64,000 nucleotides of DNA from positions 1 to 64,000 of the forward strand of contig JAGAJR010000010.1 in the NCBI GenBank assembly GCA_017626035.1, given 5' to 3'. The notes beneath the pieces were generated by a model. The model was given only the letters and a program-made list of their open reading frames with translations, made no database searches and had not been told where the DNA came from. Both the position numbers and the translations under genes were made by a program. This document shows positions 35,280 to 44,573 of the stretch, in pieces (the first letter of the stretch is position 1; each line of letters begins with the position of its first letter). The DNA comes from Alphaproteobacteria bacterium. Its GTDB lineage: Bacteria; Pseudomonadota; Alphaproteobacteria; RF32; CAG-239.

Positions 35280-35350
35280 AATTAGCTTTATTAGAACTGT
35301 TTGAAACTCTCCTCTTATGGTATTCTTAAGTAAAAATCAGGGAGGAAAAA

Positions 35351-35641
35351 ATGAAGAATTCGGTAGTGAAATTAGGGGCAAAGCTGTTTAAAGCCTTGGG
35401 AAACGAAAAACGGCTGGAGATATTGTTTAATTTGCTGAATAAAGAATTAAATGTCGGAGAACTGGAAAAACTGGTTGATTTGAGCCAGTCGGCATTGTCT
35501 CAGCATTTGGCTGTTTTAAGAGGCGGGGATATCGTGAAAACCCGCCGGGTTGCTCAGACGATTTTTTATTCCATTAAAAGCGAAAAAGTTATTAAGGTTT
35601 TGAATTTCATCAAGAAACTTTACAACACGCCTTGCTATTAA
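35351..35641 (+). CDS. ArsR-family winged-helix regulator without the metal Cys pair
   Basis: This 96-residue repressor-type protein has FKALGNEKRLEILFNLL at the start and the recognition helix LSQSALSQHLAVLR in the middle. A beta wing, VKTRRVAQTIFYSI, follows. In metal sensors of this family the helix before the recognition helix reads ELCVCDL; here the matching stretch is ELNVGELE, so the classic metal site is absent. The only Cys is the third residue from the end. A sensor of redox, sulfide or a non-metal ligand, or a purely constitutive regulator, is possible. GGGAGG precedes the ATG. It is divergent from xseB-ispA. Confidence 0.88.
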   Translation: MKNSVVKLGAKLFKALGNEKRLEILFNLLNKELNVGELEKLVDLSQSALSQHLAVLRGGDIVKTRRVAQTIFYSIKSEKVIKVLNFIKKLYNTPCY

Positions 35642-35666
35642 AAATAAGGCAGGGTTTTCCAAAGGG

Positions 35667-35696
35667 CGGCGGTCTTAGTCAGAGACTGCCGTTTTT
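35667..35696 (+). terminator. Terminator of the ArsR-type gene overlapping the end of rnd
   Basis: A 9-bp stem (35667-35675 with 35683-35691, one G-T pair) with five Ts. Its loop and right arm lie inside the last codons of the convergent gene rnd. Confidence 0.75.
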
Positions 35697-36838
35697 ATAT
35701 CAATTTCCTTTTTGTCGGGATTATAGCTGATTGTCAATTTGCCTTCCCGAAGAGCACAGGCTTCTTTTCCGAAAAGTTCCAGCCGCCATCCTTTTAAAAC
35801 CGGGTTATTTTTATCGGCAAAAACGGAAAGTTTTCGCAAGTCTTCTTCCGAAGCAATGAGTTTGGCGACCACGCCGCTTTCCTGACTTCTGATTTTGAGC
35901 AGAAGTTTTAATAATTCATATAAAGACAGAGACGCTCCCGAAATGTTTTTTTCTTTTTCCGGGCGGACATATTGAGATGAAGGAATTTCTTTGGCATGGC
36001 TGATGACTTCAAGGATTTCCGTCGCCAGTTTTCCGGACAAAATGTCTTTGCGGATGTTGCGGATTTCTTCCATTTCTTCAAGTGTGCGAGGGCAGGCAGC
36101 CGCAATATTGAGCAGACATTCGTCTTTGATGATGGTTTGTCTCGGCGTGTCTTTTCTTTGTGCCCGTTCTTCCCGCCAAGCGGCCAGTTCTCTTAAAATA
36201 GTCAGAAAACGGGCGTTGTGGGAGCGGTGTTTGATTTTCTGCCAAGCGTCCATGGGGTGGACAATGTAAGTTTCCGGATTGGCCAGAATTTCCGTTTCTT
36301 CATCCAGCCAGTGCAATCTTCCCGTGTTTTCCAATTCTTTTTTGAGATGTTTATAGATAGGAACCAGGTGAGTTACGTCGGAAAGGGCGTATTGAAGCTG
36401 TTTTTTATCCAGAGGGCGTTTGCTCCAGTTGGACAAGCGGCAGGTTTTATCCAGAGAAATGTTGACGATTTTATTAACCAACGTTTCATAACTGACGGAC
36501 TCTCCGAAACCGCAAACCATAGCGGCTATCTGGGTGTCAAACACCGGATTGGGGATGTTTCCCGAAAGTTTGTAGAGAATCTCGATATCTTGCCGTCCGG
36601 AGTGAAATACTTTGACAATGTTCGGATTTTGAAGAATGGCAAAAAACGGAGACAAATCCATCTCAGGAGCCAGAGGGTCGATAATCGCACAGTCTTCCAT
36701 GCTTCCGACCTGTATCAGGCAGAGTTTGGCATAATAGGTCTTTTCTCGCAGAAACTCCAGGTCTACGGTGATAAATTCCTGCCGACCGAGCATTTCGCAA
36801 AAGTTTTTTAAGTCCTGAGTATTTTCGATTATGTTCAT
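35675..36838 (-). CDS. rnd: Ribonuclease D
   Basis: This 387-residue 3'-5' exoribonuclease acts in tRNA and stable RNA processing. The DEDD exonuclease residues appear in [19 protein letters not shown] (Asp and Glu), [16 protein letters not shown] (Asp) and the third motif, [13 protein letters not shown]. The C-terminal half holds the HRDC region ([15 protein letters not shown]). Length and order are normal. The start is ATG 36838. It is divergent from aspS across a 186-base gap. Its 3' end doubles as part of the terminator of the facing gene. Confidence 0.93.
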   Translation of the reverse strand: MNIIENTQDLKNFCEMLGRQEFITVDLEFLREKTYYAKLCLIQVGSMEDCAIIDPLAPEMDLSPFFAILQNPNIVKVFHSGRQDIEILYKLSGNIPNPVFDTQIAAMVCGFGESVSYETLVNKIVNISLDKTCRLSNWSKRPLDKKQLQYALSDVTHLVPIYKHLKKELENTGRLHWLDEETEILANPETYIVHPMDAWQKIKHRSHNARFLTILRELAAWREERAQRKDTPRQTIIKDECLLNIAAACPRTLEEMEEIRNIRKDILSGKLATEILEVISHAKEIPSSQYVRPEKEKNISGASLSLYELLKLLLKIRSQESGVVAKLIASEEDLRKLSVFADKNNPVLKGWRLELFGKEACALREGKLTISYNPDKKEIDIKTAVSD

Positions 36839-37024
36839 CTTTATTTTCCTGCCTGTTTACAGCCTGTTTATTTAATATTTTTTTCCGTTCAAGGCAAGAA
36901 AAATCTCAATTGCGGGAAAAGAGGTCTTTTTTGTGTTCATCTCTTTAAGTTTGGCTTGCTTTTCATTGTAATTAGTTTTAAAACTATAACGCTTAATCAA
37001 ATAAATGATAACAAGAGGTTTTTT

Positions 37025-38797
37025 ATGCAAAAATATCGCACACATACTTGCGGAGAGCTTCGTGCCTCCGATATCGGCAAAGAAGTCAAGCTTGCCGGTT
37101 GGATTCATCGTAAACGTAATTTGGGAAATCTTTGCTTTGTGGATTTGCGAGATCATTACGGTATTACACAATGTGTTGTCGATAGCAGTTCAGATTTGTT
37201 TGAAAAAATTGAAGCTTTGCGTCCGGAATCCGTTGTCGGTTTTACCGGAAGCGTTATCGCTCGCGAGAGTGTCAATAAAAATATGCCGACCGGCGATATT
37301 GAAATTAAGGTTTCGGCGATAAAGGTTCATTCTGAAGCCGATATTCTGCCGTTTCAGGTTGCGGTCGAAGATGACGCTCCGGAAGAAATGCGTCTGAAAT
37401 ACCGTTTCTTGGATTTGAGAAAAGACCGTATTCATAAGAATATTCTGCTTCGTTCCAAAGTTATTCAACGTTCCCGCGAGTTAATGAGAGAGCAGGGCTT
37501 TACCGAATATCAGACACCGATTTTGACGGCATCTTCTCCGGAAGGGGCTCGCGACTTTTTGGTGCCTTCCCGTATCAATCCGGGTAAATTTTATGCTTTG
37601 CCGCAGGCTCCGCAACAGTTTAAACAATTGCTGATGGTTTCAGGTTTTGACCGTTATTTCCAAATTGCTCCGTGTTTCAGAGATGAAGACCCTCGTGCCG
37701 ATCGCAGTCCGGGTGAGTTTTACCAGATGGATATGGAAATGAGCTTTGCGACGCAGGAAGATGTCTTTGCGGTTATTGAACATACTTTGGGCGGTATTTT
37801 TAACGAATTTGCCAATGGTAAGACCGTTGATCAGGCTCCTTATCTTCATATTCCGTTCAGAGAAGCCATGCTTAAGTATGGTTCGGATAAACCGGATTTG
37901 AGAAATCCGCTGGTTATGCAGGATGTTACGAAATTCTTCGGAGAGTCCGGTTTTGGCGTTTATGACACCATGGCTAAAGAAGGCAAGATGATTAAAGGCA
38001 TGGTGGTTGAGGGTATTGCCGACAAACCGCGTTCTTTCTTTGACAAGCTGGATGCTTATGCAAAAGAAGAAGGAATGGGCGGCATTGCTTATGTTGCTTT
38101 TGCTTCTGCCGGGGCCAAAGGTATTGCAAAGTTACTGAGTGAAGCTAAATTGGCCGAATTGAAATCCGAATACGGTGTGAAAGACGGCGACGCTATCTTG
38201 TTTATGGTTGGTAAAGGTGTTAAGTTTGACAAGTTTACCGGCCGCCTACGGAATAAAGTGGGTGAAGAACTCGGGCTGTTCGATGAAAATTCGTTCAGAA
38301 TGTGCTGGGTTGTCGATTTTCCGTTCTATGAGGAAAATGAGGAAACCGGTGCCGTAGAATTTTCTCATAATCCGTTCTCTATGCCGCAAGGCGGAATGGA
38401 TGCGTTGATGAATAAAAATCCGTTGGATATTCTGGCTTATCAATATGACTTTGTCTGCAACGGCGTTGAATTGCTTTCCGGTGCCGTGCGCAACCATAAG
38501 CCGGAAATTATGTATAAGGCTTTTGAAATTGCCGGTTATGACCATAGTGTTGTTGATAACAAGTTCGGCGGAATGATTAGTGCTTTCAAATTCGGGGCCC
38601 CTCCGCACGCGGGTTCGGCTTACGGTGTTGACCGCTTGGTTATGCTTTTGCTGGACGAACCGATTATCCGCGACGTTATTTTGTTCCCGCTGAACGGCAA
38701 GGCTCAGGACTTGATGATGCAGGCTCCGAACTTTGTTACCCAACAGCAGTTGGATGAATTGCATATTCGGCCTGTTCCGGTTGACGATAAGAAATAA
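37025..38797 (+). CDS. aspS: Aspartyl-tRNA synthetase
   Basis: This is a 590-residue class II synthetase, bacterial type. It has the N-terminal OB-fold anticodon domain ([21 protein letters not shown]), motif 2 [19 protein letters not shown], the bacterial GAD insertion (about 300-420), and motif 3 [14 protein letters not shown] near the end. The start [18 protein letters not shown] fits the family, and AAGAGG lies a few bases before the ATG. A longer frame from 36956 is ruled out by lack of a ribosome site and of similarity. In alphaproteobacteria AspRS is often non-discriminating (Asp/Asn); that cannot be decided here. Confidence 0.96.
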   Translation: MQKYRTHTCGELRASDIGKEVKLAGWIHRKRNLGNLCFVDLRDHYGITQCVVDSSSDLFEKIEALRPESVVGFTGSVIARESVNKNMPTGDIEIKVSAIKVHSEADILPFQVAVEDDAPEEMRLKYRFLDLRKDRIHKNILLRSKVIQRSRELMREQGFTEYQTPILTASSPEGARDFLVPSRINPGKFYALPQAPQQFKQLLMVSGFDRYFQIAPCFRDEDPRADRSPGEFYQMDMEMSFATQEDVFAVIEHTLGGIFNEFANGKTVDQAPYLHIPFREAMLKYGSDKPDLRNPLVMQDVTKFFGESGFGVYDTMAKEGKMIKGMVVEGIADKPRSFFDKLDAYAKEEGMGGIAYVAFASAGAKGIAKLLSEAKLAELKSEYGVKDGDAILFMVGKGVKFDKFTGRLRNKVGEELGLFDENSFRMCWVVDFPFYEENEETGAVEFSHNPFSMPQGGMDALMNKNPLDILAYQYDFVCNGVELLSGAVRNHKPEIMYKAFEIAGYDHSVVDNKFGGMISAFKFGAPPHAGSAYGVDRLVMLLLDEPIIRDVILFPLNGKAQDLMMQAPNFVTQQQLDELHIRPVPVDDKK

Positions 38798-38800
38798 CTG

Positions 38801-38837
38801 AAAAAACGCCTTTGAGATATTCAAGGGTGTTTTTTTG
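38801..38837 (+). terminator. Intrinsic terminator after aspS
   Basis: A 15-bp stem with wobble pairs (38801-38815 with 38821-38835), an AT-rich loop and seven Ts in a row. Confidence 0.75.
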
Positions 38838-38856
38838 TGATTAATGAAAAAAACAG

Positions 38857-38885
38857 TTGATTTTTTATTTAAATCGTCCTACATA
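38857..38885 (+). promoter_or_regulatory. Candidate promoter of tRNA-Gln
   Basis: TTGATT (38857-38862) and TACATA (38880-38885) are 17 bases apart, placing transcription about a dozen bases before the tRNA. Confidence 0.4.
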
Positions 38886-38903
38886 GATAACGAAGTTCAT
38901 CAT

Positions 38904-38977
38904 TGCTTCATCGTCTAATGGTAGGACAGCGGACTCTGACTCCGTTAATCTTGGTTCGAATCCAGGTGAAGCAGCCA
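38904..38977 (+). tRNA. tRNA-Gln (anticodon CUG)
   Basis: This is a cloverleaf of 74 bases with CCA encoded. The acceptor stem TGCTTCA (38904-38910) pairs exactly with TGAAGCA (38967-38973). The anticodon stem GCGGA/TCCGT (one wobble) holds the loop CTCTGAC with anticodon CTG, which reads CAG. The T-loop GGTTCGAATCC is normal. A terminator follows directly. Confidence 0.95.
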
Positions 38978-38985
38978 TAAAAAAC

Positions 38986-39010
38986 ACCACCCTTTACGGG
39001 TGGTTTTTTT
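38986..39010 (+). terminator. Terminator after tRNA-Gln
   Basis: A 7-bp GC-rich stem (38986-38992 with 38998-39004) and a long T-run. Confidence 0.85.
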
Positions 39011-39130
39011 TGTTTGATTATTCTCTTGAAGAGTTTCTTTTTGTTTTATATTTAAAGTTAATATTAATAATTTGATTTTATGATTAAACTGTTGATTTAT
39101 GTTAACTAAGCAAAGGTTTTATTTTAAGCG

Positions 39131-40456
39131 ATGATGTATGCGGTTTATTTGGGATTGGTTTTGTTGTTAGTTTTTGCCAATGCCTTTTTTGTGGTTTCGG
39201 AATTTGCAATTGTTAAAATCAGGCGGACAAAGTTGGAGGAATTAGCTCATTCCGGGAAAAAACAGGCTAAAATCGCTCTGAAAATTACGGACAGGCTGAA
39301 TACGTATCTGAGTGCCATTCAATTGGGAATTACTTTGGCATCTTTGGGACTGGGCTGGATTGGCGAACCGGCAGTGTCTCGTCTTTTGGAGTTGTGGTTC
39401 GGCGGTTTCTTTAACGGAAATACCATTTTGCTGCATACGGTAAGTTTTGGTGCGGCTTTTGCTTTTATTACTTTGCTGCACGTTGTTTTAGGAGAATTGG
39501 TACCAAAATCTTTGGCTATTCAGCACACGGAGAAATATGTTTTGAGTGTGGCTCGTCCGCTGTATTTGTTTAATAAGATTTTTGCTCCGTTTATTTGGGT
39601 GTTTGATCATGTAACCAATGCTGTTTTGCATGTTATGGGAACACGAATGACGAATGAAAATGAGGATGTCCATTCGGAAGAGGAAATTAAACTGATTATC
39701 AATGCTTCTCAAAAAGACGGTGTTATTGATGATACCGAAGGGGAAATCATTCAAAACGCGATGGAATTTTCGGAAATTTATGCCCATGAAATTATGATAC
39801 CGCGGCAGGATATTAAGTGTATTTATTTGGGAGACGGTTTTGAAAGGGTTATGGAAACCGTCAAAAACAATAATCATACGCGTTTTCCTTTATGCAAAAA
39901 AGACAAAGATAATATTGTCGGAATGATACATATTCGAGATTTGTTGGAACATCAGGAACATCTTCATGACAAAGATATTTTAAGCAAAATTTCGAGGAAA
40001 ATTCTCTTTGTGCCTGAAAATAAGTCCATTTCTGATATTTTGCATGAAATGATGGCCAAACGAATTCATTTGGCGATTGTTGTTGATGAATATGGCGGAA
40101 CAGCGGGAATGTTATCTATGGAAGATATTCTGGAGGAACTTGTCGGAGATATTATGGACGAACATGATGACGATGAGGAAGAACCTTTGGAAGTTATCAG
40201 TGAAGATACGTGCATTTTTGACGGAACATATTTGGTGGAAGATGCTTATGATTGCTTGGGGCTTCCGGAAATTGAGTGCGAGGAAAGCACTATCGGCGGA
40301 TATGTTTTCGGTTTGTTGGGAAGAGAACCTTTGGTCGGTGATAAAGTTAATGACGAATATTGCGATTTTGAAGTCGTGGATGTTGATAATATGCGAATTA
40401 CCAAAGTTAAGGTTAAAGCCAAAAAGTTTGAAACCGATGAAGAAGACGAGGAATAA
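39131..40456 (+). CDS. CorC/HlyC-family (CNNM-CBS) membrane protein
   Basis: This 441-residue inner-membrane protein has an N-terminal DUF21/CNNM domain (about 1-190) with four hydrophobic segments and the conserved AIQLGITLASLGLGWIGEPA and VLGELVPKSLAI. A pair of CBS domains follows (about 210-335, IMIPRQDIKCIYL and HLAIVVDEYGGTAGMLSMED), then a C-terminal CorC_HlyC domain. Members are linked to Mg2+ or Co2+ efflux. The old name hemolysin does not imply toxin activity. AAAGG lies upstream, a bit far from the ATG. A shared terminator follows. Confidence 0.9.
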   Translation: MMYAVYLGLVLLLVFANAFFVVSEFAIVKIRRTKLEELAHSGKKQAKIALKITDRLNTYLSAIQLGITLASLGLGWIGEPAVSRLLELWFGGFFNGNTILLHTVSFGAAFAFITLLHVVLGELVPKSLAIQHTEKYVLSVARPLYLFNKIFAPFIWVFDHVTNAVLHVMGTRMTNENEDVHSEEEIKLIINASQKDGVIDDTEGEIIQNAMEFSEIYAHEIMIPRQDIKCIYLGDGFERVMETVKNNNHTRFPLCKKDKDNIVGMIHIRDLLEHQEHLHDKDILSKISRKILFVPENKSISDILHEMMAKRIHLAIVVDEYGGTAGMLSMEDILEELVGDIMDEHDDDEEEPLEVISEDTCIFDGTYLVEDAYDCLGLPEIECEESTIGGYVFGLLGREPLVGDKVNDEYCDFEVVDVDNMRITKVKVKAKKFETDEEDEE

Positions 40457-40457
40457 T

Positions 40458-40487
40458 AAAAAAAGCTTCCGTTATGGAGGCTTTTTT
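40458..40487. terminator. Bidirectional terminator between the CorC-like gene and tRNA-Thr
   Basis: A 12-bp stem with one wobble pair (about 40459-40470 with 40476-40487). Its A/T outer part gives a U-run on both strands. It ends the CorC-like gene on plus and tRNA-Thr on minus. Confidence 0.8.
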
Positions 40488-40489
40488 AA

Positions 40490-40565
40490 TGGTGCCGACA
40501 GAGAGACTCGAACTCCCGACCCACTGATTACAAATCAGTAGCTCTACCAACTGAGCTATGTCGGC
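40490..40565 (-). tRNA. tRNA-Thr (anticodon UGU)
   Basis: This is a minus-strand cloverleaf of 76 bases with CCA encoded. The acceptor stem GCCGACA pairs with TGTCGGC, the D-arm reads TAGCTCAGTTGGTAGAGC, and the anticodon stem ACTGA/TCAGT holds the loop TTTGTAA with anticodon TGT, which reads ACA. The T-arm GGAGTTCGAGTCTCT is normal. Confidence 0.96.
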
Positions 40566-40580
40566 CTTGACATGAGAGTT

Positions 40581-40609
40581 CTTATAAACGAGCATCTTTT
40601 TATTGTCAA
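40581..40609 (-). promoter_or_regulatory. Promoter of tRNA-Thr, TTGACA-N17-TATAAG
   Basis: On the minus strand TTGACA (40604-40609) and TATAAG (40581-40586) are separated by exactly 17 bases. The -10 lies 15 bases before the mature tRNA. Confidence 0.75.
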
Positions 40610-40652
40610 TAAGTTTTTATGATTTTTTATTCTGATAAATACGAATGATTTT

Positions 40653-40681
40653 TTGACAAAGATTTTATTTCTTTTTATTTT
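40653..40681 (+). promoter_or_regulatory. Promoter of the phosphoesterase gene, TTGACA-N17-TATTTT
   Basis: TTGACA (40653-40658) and TATTTT (40676-40681) are 17 bases apart. The start of transcription would fall near 40688, after the first in-frame ATG at 40682. That argues for a later translation start. Confidence 0.6.
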
Positions 40682-40711
40682 ATGGGCGATGTGTCAAATT
40701 GTCAGGTAATT

Positions 40712-41710
40712 ATGTTTATGAAAAAATGTAAAATACTATTTGTTACCGGGTGTGGTTTTATTTTCCTTGCGTTGCTTATAGCTGCAATCCGAAGCCATCT
40801 TATAGATTTTTTTGATAATTCGGTTGAACATACCTATATTGTTCCGGCAGGAAAAATGTTCGTGTCCGAAGAGGATAATTTTACTTTTGCGGCAATCAGC
40901 GATACCGGAGGCGAAAATGCCCCGCTTGAAAAAATTATTAATCAGGCGAGAGGCCTCGGAGCTAAATTTATTTTGCATTTGGGCGATTTGGTTCGTTATA
41001 AGACCCCCAGCCATTTTGATTGGATTGTTTCGGAATTGGAAGGCAAGCTTAAAGGGGTTCCTTTTTATATGATTCCCGGAAATCATGAAATTGAAACGGA
41101 AGAGGGCGTGGTTGACAAAACGGCGTATATGGAGATTTTTGGGCAAACATACTATTGGTTTGGCTATGGCAATACCTTGTTTATCGGTTTGGACAGTTCA
41201 GAGGGAATGATTGACAAAGAACAATTTCATTGGCTGAAACTTACTTTAGAGAAAATTCGTCCTCATTTTAAATATTGTATTATTTATTCTCATGTGCCGC
41301 CGACCAGTGGAATGAAAATTATTGACAAGCATTTACTGCCGGAAGATTCCCGGAAATTTGCTTCCTTGGTGTCCGAGCACAATGTGACACTGCTGTTGTT
41401 TGGGCATGTTCATTATTTCTCCCGTGAAATGTTTGCCGGAGTGCCGATGTATACTTTGCCGGCTTCAGGGCAGGAATCACGAGATATGGCGAGAATCAAG
41501 CCGGGGTATTTGATGATTTCCGTAACTCCGGAGGGGGTGGCCGAAGTTAAGACGAAGTATCTGCACAAAATTGGCAGTACGGAACGTTTTGAATCTTTCT
41601 TAAGCCATGCTTTGGTTAAAAAGGAAATCCGATATATTTCTCTTTGGCTGTTGGCTGTCGGAACCGGTTTGGTGTTGATAGCTTGGTTTATGAAAAAATA
41701 TCGTTCTTAA
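40712..41710 (+). CDS. Membrane-bound calcineurin-like metallophosphoesterase
   Basis: This is a 332-residue two-metal phosphoesterase. Metal motifs in order are AISDTGGENA (motif I, a DTG in place of the usual DxH), LHLGDLVRY, IPGNHEIE, YSHVPPTS and LFGHVHYFS. An N-terminal membrane helix (about 6-24) and a C-terminal one (about 306-326) put the catalytic domain in the periplasm or between two anchors. I start at ATG 40712, after AGG. The promoter at 40653 excludes ATG 40682, and ATG 40718 is an alternative. The substrate is unknown; surface phosphate groups or lipids are possible from the neighbouring glycan cluster. Confidence 0.85.
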   Translation: MFMKKCKILFVTGCGFIFLALLIAAIRSHLIDFFDNSVEHTYIVPAGKMFVSEEDNFTFAAISDTGGENAPLEKIINQARGLGAKFILHLGDLVRYKTPSHFDWIVSELEGKLKGVPFYMIPGNHEIETEEGVVDKTAYMEIFGQTYYWFGYGNTLFIGLDSSEGMIDKEQFHWLKLTLEKIRPHFKYCIIYSHVPPTSGMKIIDKHLLPEDSRKFASLVSEHNVTLLLFGHVHYFSREMFAGVPMYTLPASGQESRDMARIKPGYLMISVTPEGVAEVKTKYLHKIGSTERFESFLSHALVKKEIRYISLWLLAVGTGLVLIAWFMKKYRS

Positions 41711-41716
41711 AAGCCT

Positions 41717-42646
41717 TTATAATGATTTTATTTCTTTGATTATCTGATTTTTAATATTTTCTACGGAATCCGTATTTGTGTTATATTCAATGACGTCTTT
41801 TGTGCAAAACGGGAATTTTGTTAAGTCATACATCGGTTGAATGTCTGTAATGGCGGGGTTGGTTGTATAAATGATTCGCAATGGTTTGTTTATCATGCAT
41901 AACAAATCAATCAGCCCGGAACGCAATGCAATAATCATTTTGCACTGTGTGGCCACAAAATATGTTTCCTCAATTGTGAGGGTATTGTCTCCTTTAGATT
42001 TATTTATAAATATTTGATATTTTTTATCTTTAATTGCGTTTGTTACAGATGTCCAAAACTCTTCAGGCAAGGGAGACAGGGATAAAGCTTCATCTGAAAC
42101 GAAAATTAAATTATCAAGGGACAGCCCCATTTTATTTAGTTTTTGAAGGGCAGATTTTCGGGCTTCTTCGGAAACAACAGGGGCAGAGTATTTTTGCGTT
42201 TGCAGGTTTTTGCCCAAATAGTTTTGCCAGTTCTCAAAAAGATGTTTTTGGGTTAAGTTCATTTGTCCCAAATCATGATTGCTGAGGACAAATGAAAATA
42301 TGTGTTTTTTATATTCTGAGGTTTCCCAGAAAGAACTTTTTTCTTTGCAAAAAATCACAGGGACTTCAGGAGCCAGCATTTTAAAAACGTCGAGATGGTA
42401 TTTTTTAGTCAAAACGACCATTTCGCCGTTCCACCAGTTTTTATAAGTCAGGGCAAAGATAACGGCTTCGCCCAGATTGGATTCAATGATTTTGAATTCT
42501 TTCCATTTATTGGTGTCAACGCTTGCCAGAACAGCTTCAAAAAAAGGTTTGCTGTTGCATATATTTTTAAATTTTCTTTTGAATTTTTTTCTGTATTTTT
42601 TTACGGGAATGAATTGACACAAAAAACGGAGAAGAAAATATTTCAT
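41717..42646 (-). CDS. Glycosyltransferase-like protein of the glycan cluster
   Basis: This 309-residue protein starts with a hydrophobic amphipathic stretch and the very basic motif PVKKYRKKFKRKFK (about 14-27). The rest is consistent with a GT-B-like C-terminal half (YFVATQCKMIIALRSGLIDLLCMINKPLRIIYTT), the pattern seen in heptosyltransferase-type (GT9-like) enzymes and capsule transferases. The donor and acceptor cannot be read. Its start overlaps the HAD gene stop by one base (TAATG), so it is coupled to it. It is the last gene of the minus-strand run of the cluster. Confidence 0.55.
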   Translation of the reverse strand: MKYFLLRFLCQFIPVKKYRKKFKRKFKNICNSKPFFEAVLASVDTNKWKEFKIIESNLGEAVIFALTYKNWWNGEMVVLTKKYHLDVFKMLAPEVPVIFCKEKSSFWETSEYKKHIFSFVLSNHDLGQMNLTQKHLFENWQNYLGKNLQTQKYSAPVVSEEARKSALQKLNKMGLSLDNLIFVSDEALSLSPLPEEFWTSVTNAIKDKKYQIFINKSKGDNTLTIEETYFVATQCKMIIALRSGLIDLLCMINKPLRIIYTTNPAITDIQPMYDLTKFPFCTKDVIEYNTNTDSVENIKNQIIKEIKSL

Positions 42647-43023
42647 TATAAATCCTCGCTGATTTCAAAAGAGATGTTTAAACGATCGTCTCTTGTTTTG
42701 TTGACGGCATAAGCACAGACTAAGCCGGACGGTTTGTTGTCGTTTACCAATAAGCGTTCGCCCATAGGAGCGTCAAAGATGATATGGTTATACCGAAGTT
42801 GGTGTTTGTTCATAAATTTTTCGAGGTTTTCTCTTTCTTCGGATTTTCGGCTGGTTAAAAGGATAATCATATCATCGGAAGGAATGGCGGCAAAGAGTTC
42901 TTTAACGCCGTCCAAAAGTGTGTCATAACCGTCGATTTTATATCCGTTATGTTTTACCAATGTTCCGTCCACGTCAAAAATCCAAGTGTGGGGAAGAGGA
43001 GACAGCAATAGGTTAGTCGGCAT
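42646..43023 (-). CDS. Small HAD-type phosphatase of the glycan cluster
   Basis: This 125-residue HAD-fold protein has nucleophile motif IFDVDGTLV (Asp17, Asp19), motif II LLTSRKSEE and motif IV VNDNKPSG. Without a cap domain it resembles capsule-type HAD phosphatases that act on sugar or polyol phosphates before nucleotide activation. It overlaps the preceding nucleotidyltransferase-kinase gene by eleven bases, so the two probably act in one pathway. Confidence 0.75.
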   Translation of the reverse strand: MPTNLLLSPLPHTWIFDVDGTLVKHNGYKIDGYDTLLDGVKELFAAIPSDDMIILLTSRKSEERENLEKFMNKHQLRYNHIIFDAPMGERLLVNDNKPSGLVCAYAVNKTRDDRLNISFEISEDL

Positions 43024-44527
43024 ATTGTAAATACTCTTCTAATTCCAGCAGGCCTTTGTAGAAAGCTCCGCAAATCGCGTCATAATCTTCCCAGGCGTAA
43101 GTCGTCAGACTTAACCAGATAATTGCATGTAGCAGTTTTATTTTCTTTTTATCGGCTCCTGTTAATGTAAAGAAGTCATTTTCCAACTCTTTCCAATTGT
43201 TGGAGACAATCATCAAATCAACACAATCATCCATAATTTCCAAGGAGAAATTTTTACGGTTAAATTGGTCATAATCTCCGACAACGGAATAATATAGTTT
43301 TGCCCAATCGTAATCAATATCTCCGTAAAGCTTGGTTTTTCCGAAATATCCGCGAGGGTCCAATAAAATAGGGCGGACGCCGTCAGTTTCAATCATCATA
43401 TTATGAAAAGTGCAGTCTCCGTGAGTCAGGTAAAACTGTTTCGGGTACATTTGGCGGATTTCGTTGATTATTTTATCTTTTATCGCAAAGATATTGTGGC
43501 ATTTTTTGCCGTTCACGGTTATGAATTCGTCTTTTGCAAAAGGAACCAATTCCCGTACTTTGGCTAAGCGTTCAAAAGTCTTGGTAACGTAATTGTTTTC
43601 GCAGTCTTCTTTGTTTGCTTCCATTGGCGGTGTCAATCGGTGCAAATCTTTTAGGGCCGTTATGATTTTATCCAGTAAGGCACGTTTGAAGCCTTTTGTT
43701 AAAAAGGCATATTCAAAGATGTTTCCGCCTTTTATTTTTTCCATAACTAACGGGTCGTATCCGTAAATTTTAGGAATGTTGGTATAGCCGAGTTCTGTTA
43801 CTTTTTTATACCAAGCGATTTCATCAACGGCTAATTTACGTCCTTGTTCGTCGAGCGGATATTTTAAGACGATATCCCCTTTAAATTCCATTTTATTGAA
43901 AGGGCGGCATTTCGGCTTGTTCAGTTCGTTTTGAAAATATGATAACATTGTACCTATTTCCAATCCCCCGTACATGTCCAATCGTTCAAAAGGGAGTTTT
44001 TTGTGGGAAAGGTAACGGACAAATTCTCCTTCGTCCGGAACATCGCTGATTTGTTCTTTGTCTTTGAACAGAAATAGTCCCGCAACGCCGTTTTCTTTAG
44101 ATGGTTCTTCTGCAAACATATTGTTGGCGTAAGACCAGCGGCAAGGAAAGTCTTTTGATATGCCGAGGTAGTTTTGGGACAAATCATGAGGAAGTCCTAC
44201 GGCAGATAAAACTAAATCGCACCAAATCAACATAAACGGTGTTTTATCCGGGATTGTTTTTAACGCATCGGAAATTCCTGAACAAGTTCCTTTTTTATTG
44301 GCGTCGATAACTTCAAAGTCGATCTTGGCAAAGGTGTTCAGGTATCTTTTCAGCACATCTTTTTTATAATCGGCAATGATTGTGAATTTGGCCTGCGGAT
44401 ATTTTTTGAAAAGGTGAAAAATCATTGGAAGATTGTCAACCGGAACTAAGGCTTTAGGCTTGTTGGTGGTTAGTGTTTCCAATCTGCTGCCCTTACCGCC
44501 GGCTTGGATAATAATGTGATTCAGCAT
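43013..44527 (-). CDS. Bifunctional nucleotidyltransferase-kinase (NTP_transferase plus APH-like)
   Basis: This 504-residue fusion has an N-terminal half that is a sugar or alcohol nucleotidyltransferase (IIIQAGGKGSRLETLTTNKP, residues 4-23, with the signature KPKAL next and the metal motif IWCDLVL). The C-terminal half is an aminoglycoside-phosphotransferase-like kinase (LTHGDCTFHNMM, His369 and Asp371, then ILLDPRGYFG, with DIDYDWAKLYYS). The arrangement fits making an activated small alcohol or sugar from an unphosphorylated one: kinase, then CTP- or UTP-dependent transfer. I start at ATG 44527, with AAGGGG seven bases upstream. The 31-residue extension to 44620 lacks a site. Confidence 0.8.
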   Translation of the reverse strand: MLNHIIIQAGGKGSRLETLTTNKPKALVPVDNLPMIFHLFKKYPQAKFTIIADYKKDVLKRYLNTFAKIDFEVIDANKKGTCSGISDALKTIPDKTPFMLIWCDLVLSAVGLPHDLSQNYLGISKDFPCRWSYANNMFAEEPSKENGVAGLFLFKDKEQISDVPDEGEFVRYLSHKKLPFERLDMYGGLEIGTMLSYFQNELNKPKCRPFNKMEFKGDIVLKYPLDEQGRKLAVDEIAWYKKVTELGYTNIPKIYGYDPLVMEKIKGGNIFEYAFLTKGFKRALLDKIITALKDLHRLTPPMEANKEDCENNYVTKTFERLAKVRELVPFAKDEFITVNGKKCHNIFAIKDKIINEIRQMYPKQFYLTHGDCTFHNMMIETDGVRPILLDPRGYFGKTKLYGDIDYDWAKLYYSVVGDYDQFNRKNFSLEIMDDCVDLMIVSNNWKELENDFFTLTGADKKKIKLLHAIIWLSLTTYAWEDYDAICGAFYKGLLELEEYLQYAD

Positions 44528-44573
44528 ATAAAGTCCCCTTTTGGCATCCGAAACGGAATTATTGCTATAGATT

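Noticed and set aside
40682-40711. Earlier ATG start of the phosphoesterase
   Set aside because: It lies at the -10 box of the promoter, upstream of the predicted transcript start, and has no ribosome site.
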